Part shown: piece by piece, positions 24,701 to 33,436 of the stretch | Layout: every line of letters begins with the position of its first letter | How positions within the stretch are numbered: the first letter of the stretch is position 1 | Source of the DNA: Candidatus Sulfopaludibacter sp. SbA3 | GTDB taxonomy: Bacteria > Acidobacteriota > Terriglobia > 20CM-2-55-15 | Assembly: GCA_945865815.1 (NCBI GenBank) | Contig: CAMBFR010000005.1 | Coordinates: forward strand, 1-64,000 | Reading direction: 5' to 3' | Length of the DNA: 64,000 bases | Notes under the pieces: model-generated | Seen by the model: the letters and a program-made list of their open reading frames with translations, nothing else | Database searches by the model: none | Told to the model about the DNA's origin: nothing | Translations under genes and position numbers: made by a program

Positions 24701-25888
24701 ATGCGACCAACGCCAATACGGCCAATGTGGAAGAACTTCCTCACCTCGATCGGCCTCCTCTCGATCGCCATGACCGCCGCCCTGTATTCCTCGAGCGCCA
24801 CACGCGACGGACGCATGATCGCCTCGGGCATTTCCGCTTTGATTTCCCTGAGCATCGCGATCTGGGTCGGCATCCGGTTCGTCCCCAGGCTTGCTTCCGG
24901 CGTCGACTGGGAGTGGCTCCCCTTTTTCTCGCGCTACCAGATCACGCGCGAAGGCTGGATCTATTTCGGGGCGTTGACCGTGGTCCTGTTTGCCGCCATC
25001 AATACCAACAACAACCTTTTATATATGGTCCTGTCGGCCCTGCTGGCGGTGATGCTCCTGTCGGGGTTCCTGTCGGGATTGAACCTGAGGTTCCTGCGCA
25101 TCGAAGTGCGATGCCCGTCGAGGTGCTTTGCCGGAGAGGTTTTTCCGATCTCGATTCAACTGCAGAACCCGAAGCGGCTCTTTCCGAGCTTTTCCCTGAA
25201 CATCGCGTCTTCCAAGGACAGCCCGCTCCACTTTGAAACTTTTTACTTTCCGGTTATCCGTTCCAGCAGCAGTGCAGGACAGATCCGGGAAGCCAAAATC
25301 TCGCAACGCGGCAGCTACAAGCTCGATGAAGTGAGAGTCGGGTCGCGATACCCGTTTGGCTTCTTCTACAAGGACAAGAAGTACCGCATCGAAACCGAGT
25401 GCATCTGTTATCCCGAGATTATTCCCCAGAAAGAACTCGATATTTCCGTCCTGGATATACAGGGCACCAATCAGCGTTTCGAACGAGGATTGGGCAATGA
25501 TCTGTACCTGATTCGCAATTATGTTCCCTCCGATAGCGCGCGCAACGTGCACTGGAAGGCTTCGGCAAAGACGGCCCTGCTGAAGACGCGCGAGTATGCG
25601 GCTGAGGAAAGCCGGCGCGTCATTCTCGCATTCGATCGATTTGGACATGTGGGCGAAGCCGCAAAGTTCGAGGCGCTGGTCTCGCGGACGGCATCGCTGG
25701 CGTTTCATCTGATAAATTCCGGAATCGAGGTCGCATTGATATCCGACGAATGGGAGACCGGATACGGCAGCTCGGAAGTGTTGCTGGACTCCATTTTGGA
25801 GTATCTTGCGCTGGTGCAGTTCTCGGATACAGCCAGCTATCCGGACGTCCGTCGGAATGAGGGCGCCCTGGCGCTCTCGCTGAGATGA
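24701..25888 (+). CDS. DUF58 domain-containing membrane protein
   Basis: 395 aa from the ATG at 24701 (GGAGG four to five nt upstream). Two N-terminal transmembrane pairs (TSIGLLSIAMTAALYSS, ISALISLSIAIWVGI; later LYMVLSALLAVMLLSGFL) precede the cytoplasmic or periplasmic part. The DUF58 signature is present as RNYVPSDSARNVHWKASAKTALLKTREY, a VWA-like fold. Members pair with MoxR ATPases. The operon location between moxR and the transglutaminase gene is the standard one. Confidence 0.92.
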   Translation: MRPTPIRPMWKNFLTSIGLLSIAMTAALYSSSATRDGRMIASGISALISLSIAIWVGIRFVPRLASGVDWEWLPFFSRYQITREGWIYFGALTVVLFAAINTNNNLLYMVLSALLAVMLLSGFLSGLNLRFLRIEVRCPSRCFAGEVFPISIQLQNPKRLFPSFSLNIASSKDSPLHFETFYFPVIRSSSSAGQIREAKISQRGSYKLDEVRVGSRYPFGFFYKDKKYRIETECICYPEIIPQKELDISVLDIQGTNQRFERGLGNDLYLIRNYVPSDSARNVHWKASAKTALLKTREYAAEESRRVILAFDRFGHVGEAAKFEALVSRTASLAFHLINSGIEVALISDEWETGYGSSEVLLDSILEYLALVQFSDTASYPDVRRNEGALALSLR

Positions 25889-25925
25889 AGTTTGTGAAAG
25901 CCTGCAGGAAGACGTAGAAGCAGCC

Positions 25926-28037
25926 ATGAAGAGATATTTTCAAATATCCTGTCATGCCCTGATCATCAGCGCGTTCGTTGCGCTGGCACTGACGGGGCGG
26001 CTGGACACGCCATCCGTAGTGGTGTTCACAACCGGCTTCCTGGTCAGCGTCTACTGGACGCTCAAAGGCCTGCCGCCGCTGGTTTCGCCGCGGCGCGCGT
26101 TTTTCCTTTCCTGCTTCTACGTGGCGTTCTTCATTCTCGACATCTTCATACTGTCCCGTTCCTTCATTCCCGCCACCATTCACATGGTGTTGTTTCTCGA
26201 ACTGGCAAAGCTGTTTCAGGAAAAGACCGACAAGGACTATCTCTACCTCATCATTCTTTCGTTTCTCCAGATCCTGGCGGCATCGTCGCTCACAATCGAC
26301 ATGTCGTTCGTGGCCACGCTGTTCCTGTTCCTCGTAGCCCTGGTCTCCACGCTGATGAGCTTCGACATGTACCGTTCGGAGAGAAGCGCTGCCGCCCTGA
26401 ATGCGCAACAGGTCGCCGCCCCGCTTGGGGGCATGAGCCTGTGGGCCACGACATGGATCATCATTACGGGAATCGGCATCTTCCTGATTATTCCCCGCAT
26501 GGGTACGGGTTATTTCAGCCGCGCGGCGGTGGAGTCGTTGCTGCTGTCGGGTTTTACGGAAAGCGTTCAACTGGGAGACATCGGCCAGGTAAAGCTGAGT
26601 TCGGCCGTCGTCATGCGCGCGACGCCGATCAGCGGAAGCCCCTCGACAATCGTGAAGTGGCGCGGAATCTCGCTGGATTCCTTCGACGGCCACAACTGGT
26701 ACAAGACCGACCGGTCGCGCAGGCGGATCCGGCCTACACCCGATGAACAGTTCCGGATCCAGCCGCTCGAGAATTCCGGCGGCCAATTGAAATACGAGAT
26801 TCTGCTCGAGCCCCTGGCGACAACCACGCTCTTCGGACCGCATCAGATTCGTTCGATATCCGGCCGCCTGCAGGCGCTCGAAGCCGACAATGACGACGGC
26901 GTGTACCTGCGATTCCAGTCGGTGCGCCGCGTCCAGTACCAGGTGCTTTCCGAAGTCCCGGACCGCCCGCGTTTCGGAGGTTTATTCTCGCCGGAAGAAA
27001 CGATTCCAGACGACATCAGCCTGCGGTATCTCCAGGTCCCGCCGGACCTCGACCCGCGAGTATCGGAACTGACGCAGCAGGTCACCGCGGGAGCCCGCTC
27101 CACTTTCGAGAAAGCATCGCTCGTGGAAGCCCATCTGAAGCGGAACTTCGCTTACAGCCTGAACCTGAACTGGACGCCGGGACCGCAGCCCCTGGCTACG
27201 TTCCTTTTCGAAGCGAAGTCGGGACACTGCGAGTATTTCGCCTCGTCCATGGCGATCATGCTGCGCACTGCCGGAATTCCAACCCGCCTCGTGAACGGTT
27301 TCCTGACGGGTGAATACAATCCGGTCGGCAACAATTACATCATCCGGCAGTCCGATGCCCACAGCTGGGTCGAGGTCTACCTGCCTGGACAGGGCTGGAC
27401 GGAGTTCGACCCGACACCGCCGGATCCGAATCACCGTGAAATGAACCTCATCTCGCAGCTTTCGATGTACATCGATGCCGCGGAGTTGTTCTGGAATTCC
27501 TACATCCTGATTTACGACACGGACGCGCAGATGCAGCTTTTCCGAAGCGCCCAGGACAACGTTCAATCGATCCAGGCTTCCATGCGCGAGCGTGCCGACG
27601 GCTGGGTCGGCCGCGGACAGATCGCTTCAGATCGTCTTATGGAAAGGATTCGCGGTTGGGTGGAGACAGGCTGGTTCTGGATCCTGGCCGCGCTCGCAAT
27701 CGGATCGACCTTCGCCTTCAACCACCGGCAGCAGATCCGCACACGGATTCAGATCCACAGGCTGCGCAAGGGCCAGGACACTGTGGCGGACGTCGAAGTG
27801 GTGGAGCATCTGTTTTACCGGGCGGCGCGGCTTGCAGAACGCCGCGCTGAAAAGCGGCGGCCGATGCAGACATGGCGCGAATGGATATTCGGATTGCAGG
27901 ATCCCACCCGCCGTTCCATCCTCACGAAAGCCCTGCAGGTCTTCGAAAAATCGCGATACGGCCGCGTACCGGTGTCCGCAACCGAGTTCAAGCTGCTGGA
28001 ACAAACGATCCGGGATTTGAAAGGCGCGCGGTCGTAA
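25926..28037 (+). CDS. TgpA-like transglutaminase membrane protein (DUF3488/transglutaminase)
   Basis: 703 aa. About six N-terminal transmembrane segments (to roughly residue 195) form the DUF3488 part. The extracytoplasmic transglutaminase-like domain has Cys in KSGHCEYFASSMAIMLRTAGIPTR, His in DAHSWVEVYLPGQGW and Asp in EFDPTPPDP, so the catalytic triad appears complete. A last transmembrane helix (FWILAALAIGSTFAF) and a short cytoplasmic DUF4129-like tail follow. In Pseudomonas aeruginosa the homologous TgpA is essential. It ends the MoxR-DUF58 operon. Confidence 0.93.
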   Translation: MKRYFQISCHALIISAFVALALTGRLDTPSVVVFTTGFLVSVYWTLKGLPPLVSPRRAFFLSCFYVAFFILDIFILSRSFIPATIHMVLFLELAKLFQEKTDKDYLYLIILSFLQILAASSLTIDMSFVATLFLFLVALVSTLMSFDMYRSERSAAALNAQQVAAPLGGMSLWATTWIIITGIGIFLIIPRMGTGYFSRAAVESLLLSGFTESVQLGDIGQVKLSSAVVMRATPISGSPSTIVKWRGISLDSFDGHNWYKTDRSRRRIRPTPDEQFRIQPLENSGGQLKYEILLEPLATTTLFGPHQIRSISGRLQALEADNDDGVYLRFQSVRRVQYQVLSEVPDRPRFGGLFSPEETIPDDISLRYLQVPPDLDPRVSELTQQVTAGARSTFEKASLVEAHLKRNFAYSLNLNWTPGPQPLATFLFEAKSGHCEYFASSMAIMLRTAGIPTRLVNGFLTGEYNPVGNNYIIRQSDAHSWVEVYLPGQGWTEFDPTPPDPNHREMNLISQLSMYIDAAELFWNSYILIYDTDAQMQLFRSAQDNVQSIQASMRERADGWVGRGQIASDRLMERIRGWVETGWFWILAALAIGSTFAFNHRQQIRTRIQIHRLRKGQDTVADVEVVEHLFYRAARLAERRAEKRRPMQTWREWIFGLQDPTRRSILTKALQVFEKSRYGRVPVSATEFKLLEQTIRDLKGARS

Positions 28038-28059
28038 CGGCGGGCTATCCCTCATCGGA

Positions 28060-28068
28060 TGCTACAAT
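28060..28068 (+). promoter_or_regulatory. Putative extended -10 promoter (TGCTACAAT) for rimO
   Basis: A TGn-TACAAT extended -10 lies 30 nt before the rimO ATG at 28099, after the stop of the transglutaminase gene. No -35 match is seen. A partial repeat of the same bases (TGCTACA) follows at once. Confidence 0.4.
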
Positions 28069-28098
28069 GCTACAGATGAAAGAAGAATTCTCGCCGTA

Positions 28099-29454
28099 AT
28101 GTCCGAAACCAAAGCGCCAAAAATAGGATTCGTCAGCCTTGGCTGTCCCAAAAACCTTGTGGACAGCGAAGTCATGCTTGGCACGCTTGCCCGGCATGGC
28201 TACTCGATCACTCCCAACAAGGAAGACGCCGACGTCATTGTCGTGAACACCTGCGGGTTCATTGACAGCGCCAAGCAGGAATCCATCGACGCAATCCTCG
28301 AGATGGCGGAGCTCAAGACGCAGGGCAACTGCAAAAAGCTTGTCGTGGCCGGATGCCTCGCCGAGCGCTATCGGGCGCAGATCCGGGAGCAGATTCCCGA
28401 AATCGATTTCGCCTTCGGACCCGACGAGCTCGGCCGGATCATGGAGGCCGTGCAGCTCGATTCGAGCCATGCCTTTCCGGACGTATCCATCGACGCGCTC
28501 TACACGTCGAAAGAAGTGCCCACCATACCGAGAATCCTGACCACGCCGTCGTACATGGCATATCTCAAGATCTCGGAGGGCTGCGATCACGTCTGCACGT
28601 TCTGCGCAATTCCGGGTTTCCGCGGCCGTTTCCGAAGCCGAAGTATCCGCGACCTGGCCGCGGAGTCCAGGCGCCTGGCCGAACAGGGCGTCCGCGAACT
28701 GGTCATCGTTTCGCAGGACACAATGGCATACGGCAAAGACATTGGCCTGCCTGACGGAATCACAATGCTTTTGCGCGAACTGGTGAAGGTCGATGGCTTG
28801 CGCTGGGTCCGCTTCCTCTATTGCTATCCCAACACTGTCACCGGCGAGTTGGTGCGGCTGGTCGCCGAAGAAGAACGCCTCTGCAAGTATTTCGATATAC
28901 CGTACCAGCATGCGAGCCGAAAGGTGCTCGACCGGATGCTTCGCGGTGGAAATCGGGATATATACGAGCGCCAGGTCGAGGGAATTCGAAAACTGATGCC
29001 GGACGCCGGAATTCGCACTTCGTTCATTACCGGCTTTCCGGGAGAGACCGAGCAGGACTTCGACGAAGTGCTCACTTTCGTCAACAATGCCGGTTTCGAC
29101 AACGTTGGAGTATTCCTTTATTCCGACGAAGAAGGAACGGGCGCGTTCGATCTCGATGGCAAGATTCCCCGCCGAACGGCAGTCCGGCGCCGTAACCAGC
29201 TGATGAAACAACAGGCGAAGATCTCGAAGAAGAAACTTCAGGCGATGGTTGGCCGGAGCGTGGAAGTGCTCTTTGAAGGACGTTCCGATGAGTCGGATCT
29301 TCTGCTGCAGGGCCGCATGCAAACGCAGGCCCCGGAAATCGACGGCCATGTCCTCATCAACGATACGAATGACCGGGAGCCCGTAATCGGCGAGTTTTAT
29401 CCGATCGAGATTACCGAGAGTCTGGAATACGACCTTATTGGAAAAATACTGTAA
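28099..29454 (+). CDS. rimO: Ribosomal protein uS12 methylthiotransferase RimO
   Basis: 451 aa, family-typical. The N-terminal MTTase domain binds one 4Fe-4S cluster through Cys in FVSLGCPKNLVDSE, VNTCGF and VVAGCLAERY. The radical-SAM motif is CDHVCTFCAIP (CxxxCxxC). The C-terminal TRAM domain starts near KKLQAMVGRSVEVLFEG. The sequence LGCPKNLVDSE distinguishes RimO from MiaB. It adds a methylthio group to Asp88 of ribosomal protein S12. The repeat R3 begins 4 nt after its stop. Confidence 0.96.
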   Translation: MSETKAPKIGFVSLGCPKNLVDSEVMLGTLARHGYSITPNKEDADVIVVNTCGFIDSAKQESIDAILEMAELKTQGNCKKLVVAGCLAERYRAQIREQIPEIDFAFGPDELGRIMEAVQLDSSHAFPDVSIDALYTSKEVPTIPRILTTPSYMAYLKISEGCDHVCTFCAIPGFRGRFRSRSIRDLAAESRRLAEQGVRELVIVSQDTMAYGKDIGLPDGITMLLRELVKVDGLRWVRFLYCYPNTVTGELVRLVAEEERLCKYFDIPYQHASRKVLDRMLRGGNRDIYERQVEGIRKLMPDAGIRTSFITGFPGETEQDFDEVLTFVNNAGFDNVGVFLYSDEEGTGAFDLDGKIPRRTAVRRRNQLMKQQAKISKKKLQAMVGRSVEVLFEGRSDESDLLLQGRMQTQAPEIDGHVLINDTNDREPVIGEFYPIEITESLEYDLIGKIL

Positions 29455-29458
29455 TCTA

Positions 29459-29736
29459 CCTGTGGGCGCGGGGCTGAAGCCCCGACAGGAGGGTAGCGCA
29501 AAAACTCCCCTCCTGGATCAGGAGGGGTGCCGTTCGAGTTTTTTAGCGAACGGCGGGGTGGTGTACATGCTGCGAAGCCACCTTATAGATAGTCGCGCAG
29601 CGCACCGGTTGAAGTGGAGCGCTGTGCGAGCATCCATAACGTGGCTTCGCGCCATTCCATACCACCCCGTCTGCGCCTTTGGCGCAGCCACCCCTCCTAA
29701 AACAGGAGGGGAGTTTGGAAGCCCGGCGCCCACAGG
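29459..29736 (-). repeat. Composite palindromic repeat R3 with 11-bp terminal inverted repeats
   Basis: Fills the rimO-yacG gap. The core (29505-29713, 209 bp) is in the opposite orientation to R1, R2 and R5. It is bracketed by CCTGTGGGCGC (29459-29469) and its exact reverse complement (29726-29736). The left bracket is a complete GGGGCTGAAGCCCC palindrome; the right one is only half of one. The yacG ATG lies 15 nt beyond the end. Confidence 0.88.
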
Positions 29737-29751
29737 CCTTTTGAATCGTGT

Positions 29752-29937
29752 ATGAAGTGTCCCACCTGCAAACGTGAAACCGAGTACGAGAACAATCGAT
29801 TTCGCCCGTTCTGCAGCGAACGCTGCAAGTTAATCGACCTCGGCGCATGGGCCGGCGAACGCTATCGGCTGCCGACTTCTGAAAGACCGTCCGGCACATC
29901 CCACGAGGCGAATGGAAACGACCAGGACGACGAGTAA
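29752..29937 (+). CDS. yacG: DNA gyrase inhibitor YacG
   Basis: 61 aa. The zinc site is CPTC near the N-terminus and FCSERCKLIDLGAW in the middle, the YacG signature, followed by an acidic disordered tail. YacG binds GyrB and blocks DNA binding. The 3' end overlaps pgpA by 26 nt, so the two are cotranscribed. The repeat R3 ends just upstream, which leaves little room for a promoter of its own. Confidence 0.92.
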   Translation: MKCPTCKRETEYENNRFRPFCSERCKLIDLGAWAGERYRLPTSERPSGTSHEANGNDQDDE

Positions 29938-30412
29938 GCCCCTCACGTTCGGAGATCGCGTTGCTCTTGCCATAGCCACGGCCGGAGGGGCCGGGTTCCT
30001 GCCGAAAGCGCCGGGAACAGCGGGGTCGGTAGTCGGCGTCCTTATCTATCTCGGAATCGAAGGACTGCAGGCGGGCGCGTATTATCCGCATGCTATAATT
30101 TTTTTCCTCGTTGCAGGCACGTGGGCGTCATACCGCGTCGAGGCGCTTTACGGACATGACTGTCAGCGCATTGTGATCGACGAAGTCATCGGACAAATGA
30201 TCACATTCGCCGCGGCGGCCGGCAGATTCCAGTTGCCGGCCATCTACATCCTTTTGGGATTCGGACTGTTTCGGTTATTCGATATAACCAAACCTTTTCC
30301 CCTGCGCCGCATGGAGACCCTCAAGGGAGGCGTTGGCGTCATTGCCGACGATGTTGGAGCAGGGTTGTACGCATTGGCGGCGCTGACACTATTGCAGTAC
30401 GTGTTCGGATAA
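29912..30412 (+). CDS. pgpA: Phosphatidylglycerophosphatase A
   Basis: 166 aa with about four transmembrane segments. The family motifs GFLPKAPGTAGSVVGV near the N-terminus, DCQRIVIDEVIGQMI in the middle, and LFRLFDITKPFPLRRME, then GGVGVIADDVGAGLYA, are all present with the acidic catalytic residues. PgpA removes the phosphate of phosphatidylglycerophosphate to give phosphatidylglycerol in the inner membrane. It overlaps yacG and is followed 9 nt later by the propeller gene. Confidence 0.93.
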   Translation: METTRTTSKPLTFGDRVALAIATAGGAGFLPKAPGTAGSVVGVLIYLGIEGLQAGAYYPHAIIFFLVAGTWASYRVEALYGHDCQRIVIDEVIGQMITFAAAAGRFQLPAIYILLGFGLFRLFDITKPFPLRRMETLKGGVGVIADDVGAGLYALAALTLLQYVFG

Positions 30413-30421
30413 CAAACTGAA

Positions 30422-31444
30422 GTGAGCAACATAACCATCAAGAACGTCACTCCTCGCGCTGCGCTGCCCGGCGGCGAAGTGGTCATCGAGTTTTCGGGAC
30501 TGGAACTTCGCGAAACCACCCAGCCGGAGGTTCGGTTCGGAGACTTCGGCGCCCAGGTCACGCTGGCGTCGAGTGACCATGTCATTGTGAGAGTCCCCGA
30601 ATCCTCGGCTGAAACCGGGACGCACGAGCTCAGCGTCGCCAGCAACGGCGACAGCAGCATCCCATTCCCTTACGAAGTGGGAAGGAAGCTCGCGGGCAAT
30701 GTTCATCCGGTCGCCAATCCTGCAGTCGACAGCGAAGGCAACGTCTATGTCACCTATAGCGGGCGTCGCGGCCAGAAGTCCCCGGTATCGATTTACAAGG
30801 TGACGGAAAAGGGCGCGGTTACGCCGTTTGCCACGGAGATCATGAATCCCACGGGACTGGCGTTCGGAATAACCGGCGACCTCTTCGTTTCGAGCCGTTT
30901 CGAAGGGAATGTCTATACGGTGGATCCGGCGGGCCGGACCACCACGTTCATTGAAGGAATGGGCGTCGCGACAGGTATTGCGTTCGATCGCGAAGGCAAT
31001 CTTTATGTAGGCGACCGGAACGGCAGCATCTTCAAAGTCAGCCCGGATCGCGAGATCTTCGTCTACGCCACACTCGAACCGAGCATTGCCGCCTACCACC
31101 TGGCCTTCGGATTCGATGATTACCTTTACGTTGCCGGACCCACGACTTCGAGTTTTGACAGCATCTATCGCATTTCGCCAAGCGGCGAGGTCGGGCGGTT
31201 CTTCACGGGCCTGGGCAGGCCGCAGGGTCTTGCTTTCGATATTGAAGGCAGTCTTTATGCGGTCGCTTCGCATCGCGGACGGCGCGGCATTTTCCGGTTC
31301 CGCGATCCCGGCAAACCGGAGTTGATCGTCGCGGGCCTGAGCCTTGTCGGCCTCGCGTTCGACTACAAGGAAAACCTCATGGTCGCCGACGCGGGATCGC
31401 TCTACCGGGTAAAACTCGGCATCATCGGCAAGCCATTGCCGTAG
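30422..31444 (+). CDS. IPT/TIG plus NHL/SMP-30-like beta-propeller protein
   Basis: 340 aa from a GTG start. Residues ~1-85 form an IPT/TIG-type immunoglobulin-like domain (ITIKNVTPRAALPGGEVVIEF). Residues ~95-335 are a six-bladed propeller with repeated blade signatures such as DSEGNVYVTYS, GITGDLFVSSR, DREGNLYVGDR and DIEGSLYAVAS. No signal peptide is evident, so it is probably cytoplasmic. The function is unknown. It sits between pgpA (9 nt) and cinA (3 nt) in a tight housekeeping operon, which is an unusual place for such a protein. Confidence 0.82.
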   Translation: MSNITIKNVTPRAALPGGEVVIEFSGLELRETTQPEVRFGDFGAQVTLASSDHVIVRVPESSAETGTHELSVASNGDSSIPFPYEVGRKLAGNVHPVANPAVDSEGNVYVTYSGRRGQKSPVSIYKVTEKGAVTPFATEIMNPTGLAFGITGDLFVSSRFEGNVYTVDPAGRTTTFIEGMGVATGIAFDREGNLYVGDRNGSIFKVSPDREIFVYATLEPSIAAYHLAFGFDDYLYVAGPTTSSFDSIYRISPSGEVGRFFTGLGRPQGLAFDIEGSLYAVASHRGRRGIFRFRDPGKPELIVAGLSLVGLAFDYKENLMVADAGSLYRVKLGIIGKPLP

Positions 31445-31447
31445 CAA

Positions 31448-32689
31448 ATGCTATCCGCAGAAATCATCGCAATCGGCTCGGAGATGCTGACGCCGCAATT
31501 CGTCGATACCAATTCGATCTATCTCACCGAACAGCTCAACGCCATTGGCATTCCGGTCATGACAAAGACCATCGTCGGCGATGATGAAAACTACCTTGAA
31601 GACACCATTCGCGCCTCGCTTCAACGGACGCCGATCCTGATCACCACCGGAGGCCTCGGCCCCACCGAAGACGACGTGACCCGCAAAGTCCTGGCGCGCC
31701 TTCTGCAGCGCCAGCTTGTCCTGAACGACGAAGTGCTCGCAAAGATCGAAACCCGGTTCAAAGCGCGCGGTGTCGCCATGCCGCCAAACAACGCCCGGCA
31801 AGCACTCGTCCTTACGGGGTCCGACATTCTTCCAAACAACCATGGAACGGCGCCTGGACTCTGGATCTCCCATGAACAGAATCACATTGTGCTTCTGCCG
31901 GGGCCGCCCTCGGAATTGAAGCCGATGTTCGAACAGGCCTGCTTCCCCCGCCTGCAGAAACTGGCGGGCAGCGTGGCGCTGGCGCGGTCCGTCTACCGCA
32001 CCACGGGGCTGGCCGAGTCGACCCTCGATGCGCGCATCGCGCCGATCTATACGAAATACAAGAACCCGGAAACGACGATCCTGGCCAAGCCCGGCGCCGT
32101 GGATGTGCGGCTGACAGCCCGCGCCAAAACCCAGGAAGAAGCAGAAAAGCTGCTGCGGGAACTGGGCGGGCAAATCGACCAGGCGCTCGACGACTTCATA
32201 TTCGCGCGTTCGGAACAATCGCTCGAGGAAGTCGTTGGAACGCTGCTGGTGTTGAAGAACGCCACCATTGCGGTTGCCGAATCGTGTACGGGCGGGCTTG
32301 TGTCGGAAATGCTGACCAATGTCGCGGGCAGCTCGAGCTATTTCATGTCCGGCGTCGTGGTGTACAGCAATGACTCGAAAATGGAGCTGACTGGAATCCC
32401 GCCGCTGTTGCTGGAAATGCAGGGCGCCGTGAGCGCCGAAGTTGCGCGAGGTCTGGCGGACGGAATCCGCGAGCGAGCCAGGACGACTTTTGGAGTGGGC
32501 ATCACCGGTATTGCGGGTCCGGCGGGCGGCTCTCCCGAAAAACCCGTGGGCACTGTTCATGTGGCAGTCGCTACGCCGGCCGGAACCGAACACCGCCGAT
32601 TCCTGTTTCCGGGAGACCGGCTCCGCGTAAGGCGGCAGGCGGCGCAGGCCGCGCTCGACCTGGTCCGGCGCCTGCTCCTGAAGATTTAA
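31448..32689 (+). CDS. cinA: CinA family protein (COG1058 domain plus nicotinamide-nucleotide amidase)
   Basis: 413 aa. The N-terminal MoCF-like domain (to ~170) has IAIGSEMLTPQFVDTNSIYL and TTGGLGPTEDDVTRKVLA; it hydrolyses ADP-ribose in characterised members. The C-terminal amidase domain (~255-410) has VAESCTGGLVSEMLTNVAGSS and GITGIAGPAGGSPEKPVGTVHVA. The enzyme recycles nicotinamide mononucleotide to nicotinic acid mononucleotide. The gene starts 3 nt after the propeller gene and ends 3 nt before thpR, where the CinA-ThpR order is common. Confidence 0.94.
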   Translation: MLSAEIIAIGSEMLTPQFVDTNSIYLTEQLNAIGIPVMTKTIVGDDENYLEDTIRASLQRTPILITTGGLGPTEDDVTRKVLARLLQRQLVLNDEVLAKIETRFKARGVAMPPNNARQALVLTGSDILPNNHGTAPGLWISHEQNHIVLLPGPPSELKPMFEQACFPRLQKLAGSVALARSVYRTTGLAESTLDARIAPIYTKYKNPETTILAKPGAVDVRLTARAKTQEEAEKLLRELGGQIDQALDDFIFARSEQSLEEVVGTLLVLKNATIAVAESCTGGLVSEMLTNVAGSSSYFMSGVVVYSNDSKMELTGIPPLLLEMQGAVSAEVARGLADGIRERARTTFGVGITGIAGPAGGSPEKPVGTVHVAVATPAGTEHRRFLFPGDRLRVRRQAAQAALDLVRRLLLKI

Positions 32690-32692
32690 CTG

Positions 32693-33256
32693 ATGCGGCT
32701 ATTTATCGCCATCGAACTTCCCGACGACATCCGCAAGGCGCTGGCGCATTTGCAGAAGGAATTGCGGCCGGTGACGGACACGGCAAGATGGGTCAATCCC
32801 GAATCCATTCACATCACCCTGAAATTCATCGGTGAAGTCGCCGAGCCGAAGATCGAAGAGATCGATCTGGCAATCGCGGCAGTGAGCTCGAAGCCTCTTA
32901 TAGTGACGGTCCGGAACGTGGGCTTCTTTCCGGGCAGCCGATCGCCGCGGGTCTTTTGGGTCGGGATGGAAGCTCCCGGCATGGAGGGTCTTGCGGAAGC
33001 ACTGGATACACGGCTCGAACGGATCGGCATTGAAAAAGAAAACCGCGCCTTCCGGCCTCATATCACGATGGCCCGGTCACGCGAGTCCCGGATCGATTCC
33101 GCTCTCGTGACCGCCGCGGCCAAATACGAAACGCACGAATTCGGTTCCTTCACGGCGGATCGCTTCTACCTCGTCCAGAGCACGCTCCGTCCCGAAGGCG
33201 CGATATACAATAAGCTCAAGGAATATCCGCTCGCGCGAACTCCCCTCCTGGATTAG
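32693..33256 (+). CDS. thpR: RNA 2',3'-cyclic phosphodiesterase ThpR (LigT-like)
   Basis: 187 aa with both catalytic H-x-T-x motifs: SIHITLKFIG near residue 40 and PHITMARSRES near residue 122. The fold is the 2H phosphoesterase type and the enzyme opens 2',3'-cyclic phosphates on RNA ends. The family usually ends soon after the strand RFYLVQSTLRPEGAIYNKL. Here the last codons (TPLLD and TAG, 33239-33256) lie in the terminal hairpin of repeat R4. The repeat has therefore supplied or replaced the end of the gene. Confidence 0.92.
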   Translation: MRLFIAIELPDDIRKALAHLQKELRPVTDTARWVNPESIHITLKFIGEVAEPKIEEIDLAIAAVSSKPLIVTVRNVGFFPGSRSPRVFWVGMEAPGMEGLAEALDTRLERIGIEKENRAFRPHITMARSRESRIDSALVTAAAKYETHEFGSFTADRFYLVQSTLRPEGAIYNKLKEYPLARTPLLD

Positions 33257-33425
33257 GAGGGGTGCCGTTCGCGCGTTTTTTAGCGAACGGCGGGGTGGTG
33301 TATACGACGCGCAGCCACCCTGTAGACAATCGCGAAGCGTACCGATTCAAAGGTCGCTTCGCGCCGTTCCGTACCACCCCGTCTGCGCCGGTGGCGCAGA
33401 CACCCCTCCTAAGACAGGAGGGGAA
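33240..33425 (-). repeat. Nested palindromic repeat, copy R4 (overlaps the thpR stop)
   Basis: About 186 bp, same orientation as R3. The left terminal hairpin CTCCCCTCCT/AGGAGGGG contains the TAG stop of thpR in its loop. The inner arms GTTCGCG/AGCGAACG and GGGGTGGTGTA/GTACCACCCC are kept. The gpsA ATG follows 12 nt after the element. There is no GGGGCTGAAGCCCC palindrome beside this copy. Confidence 0.88.
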
Positions 33426-33436
33426 TTGGGGCTTAC

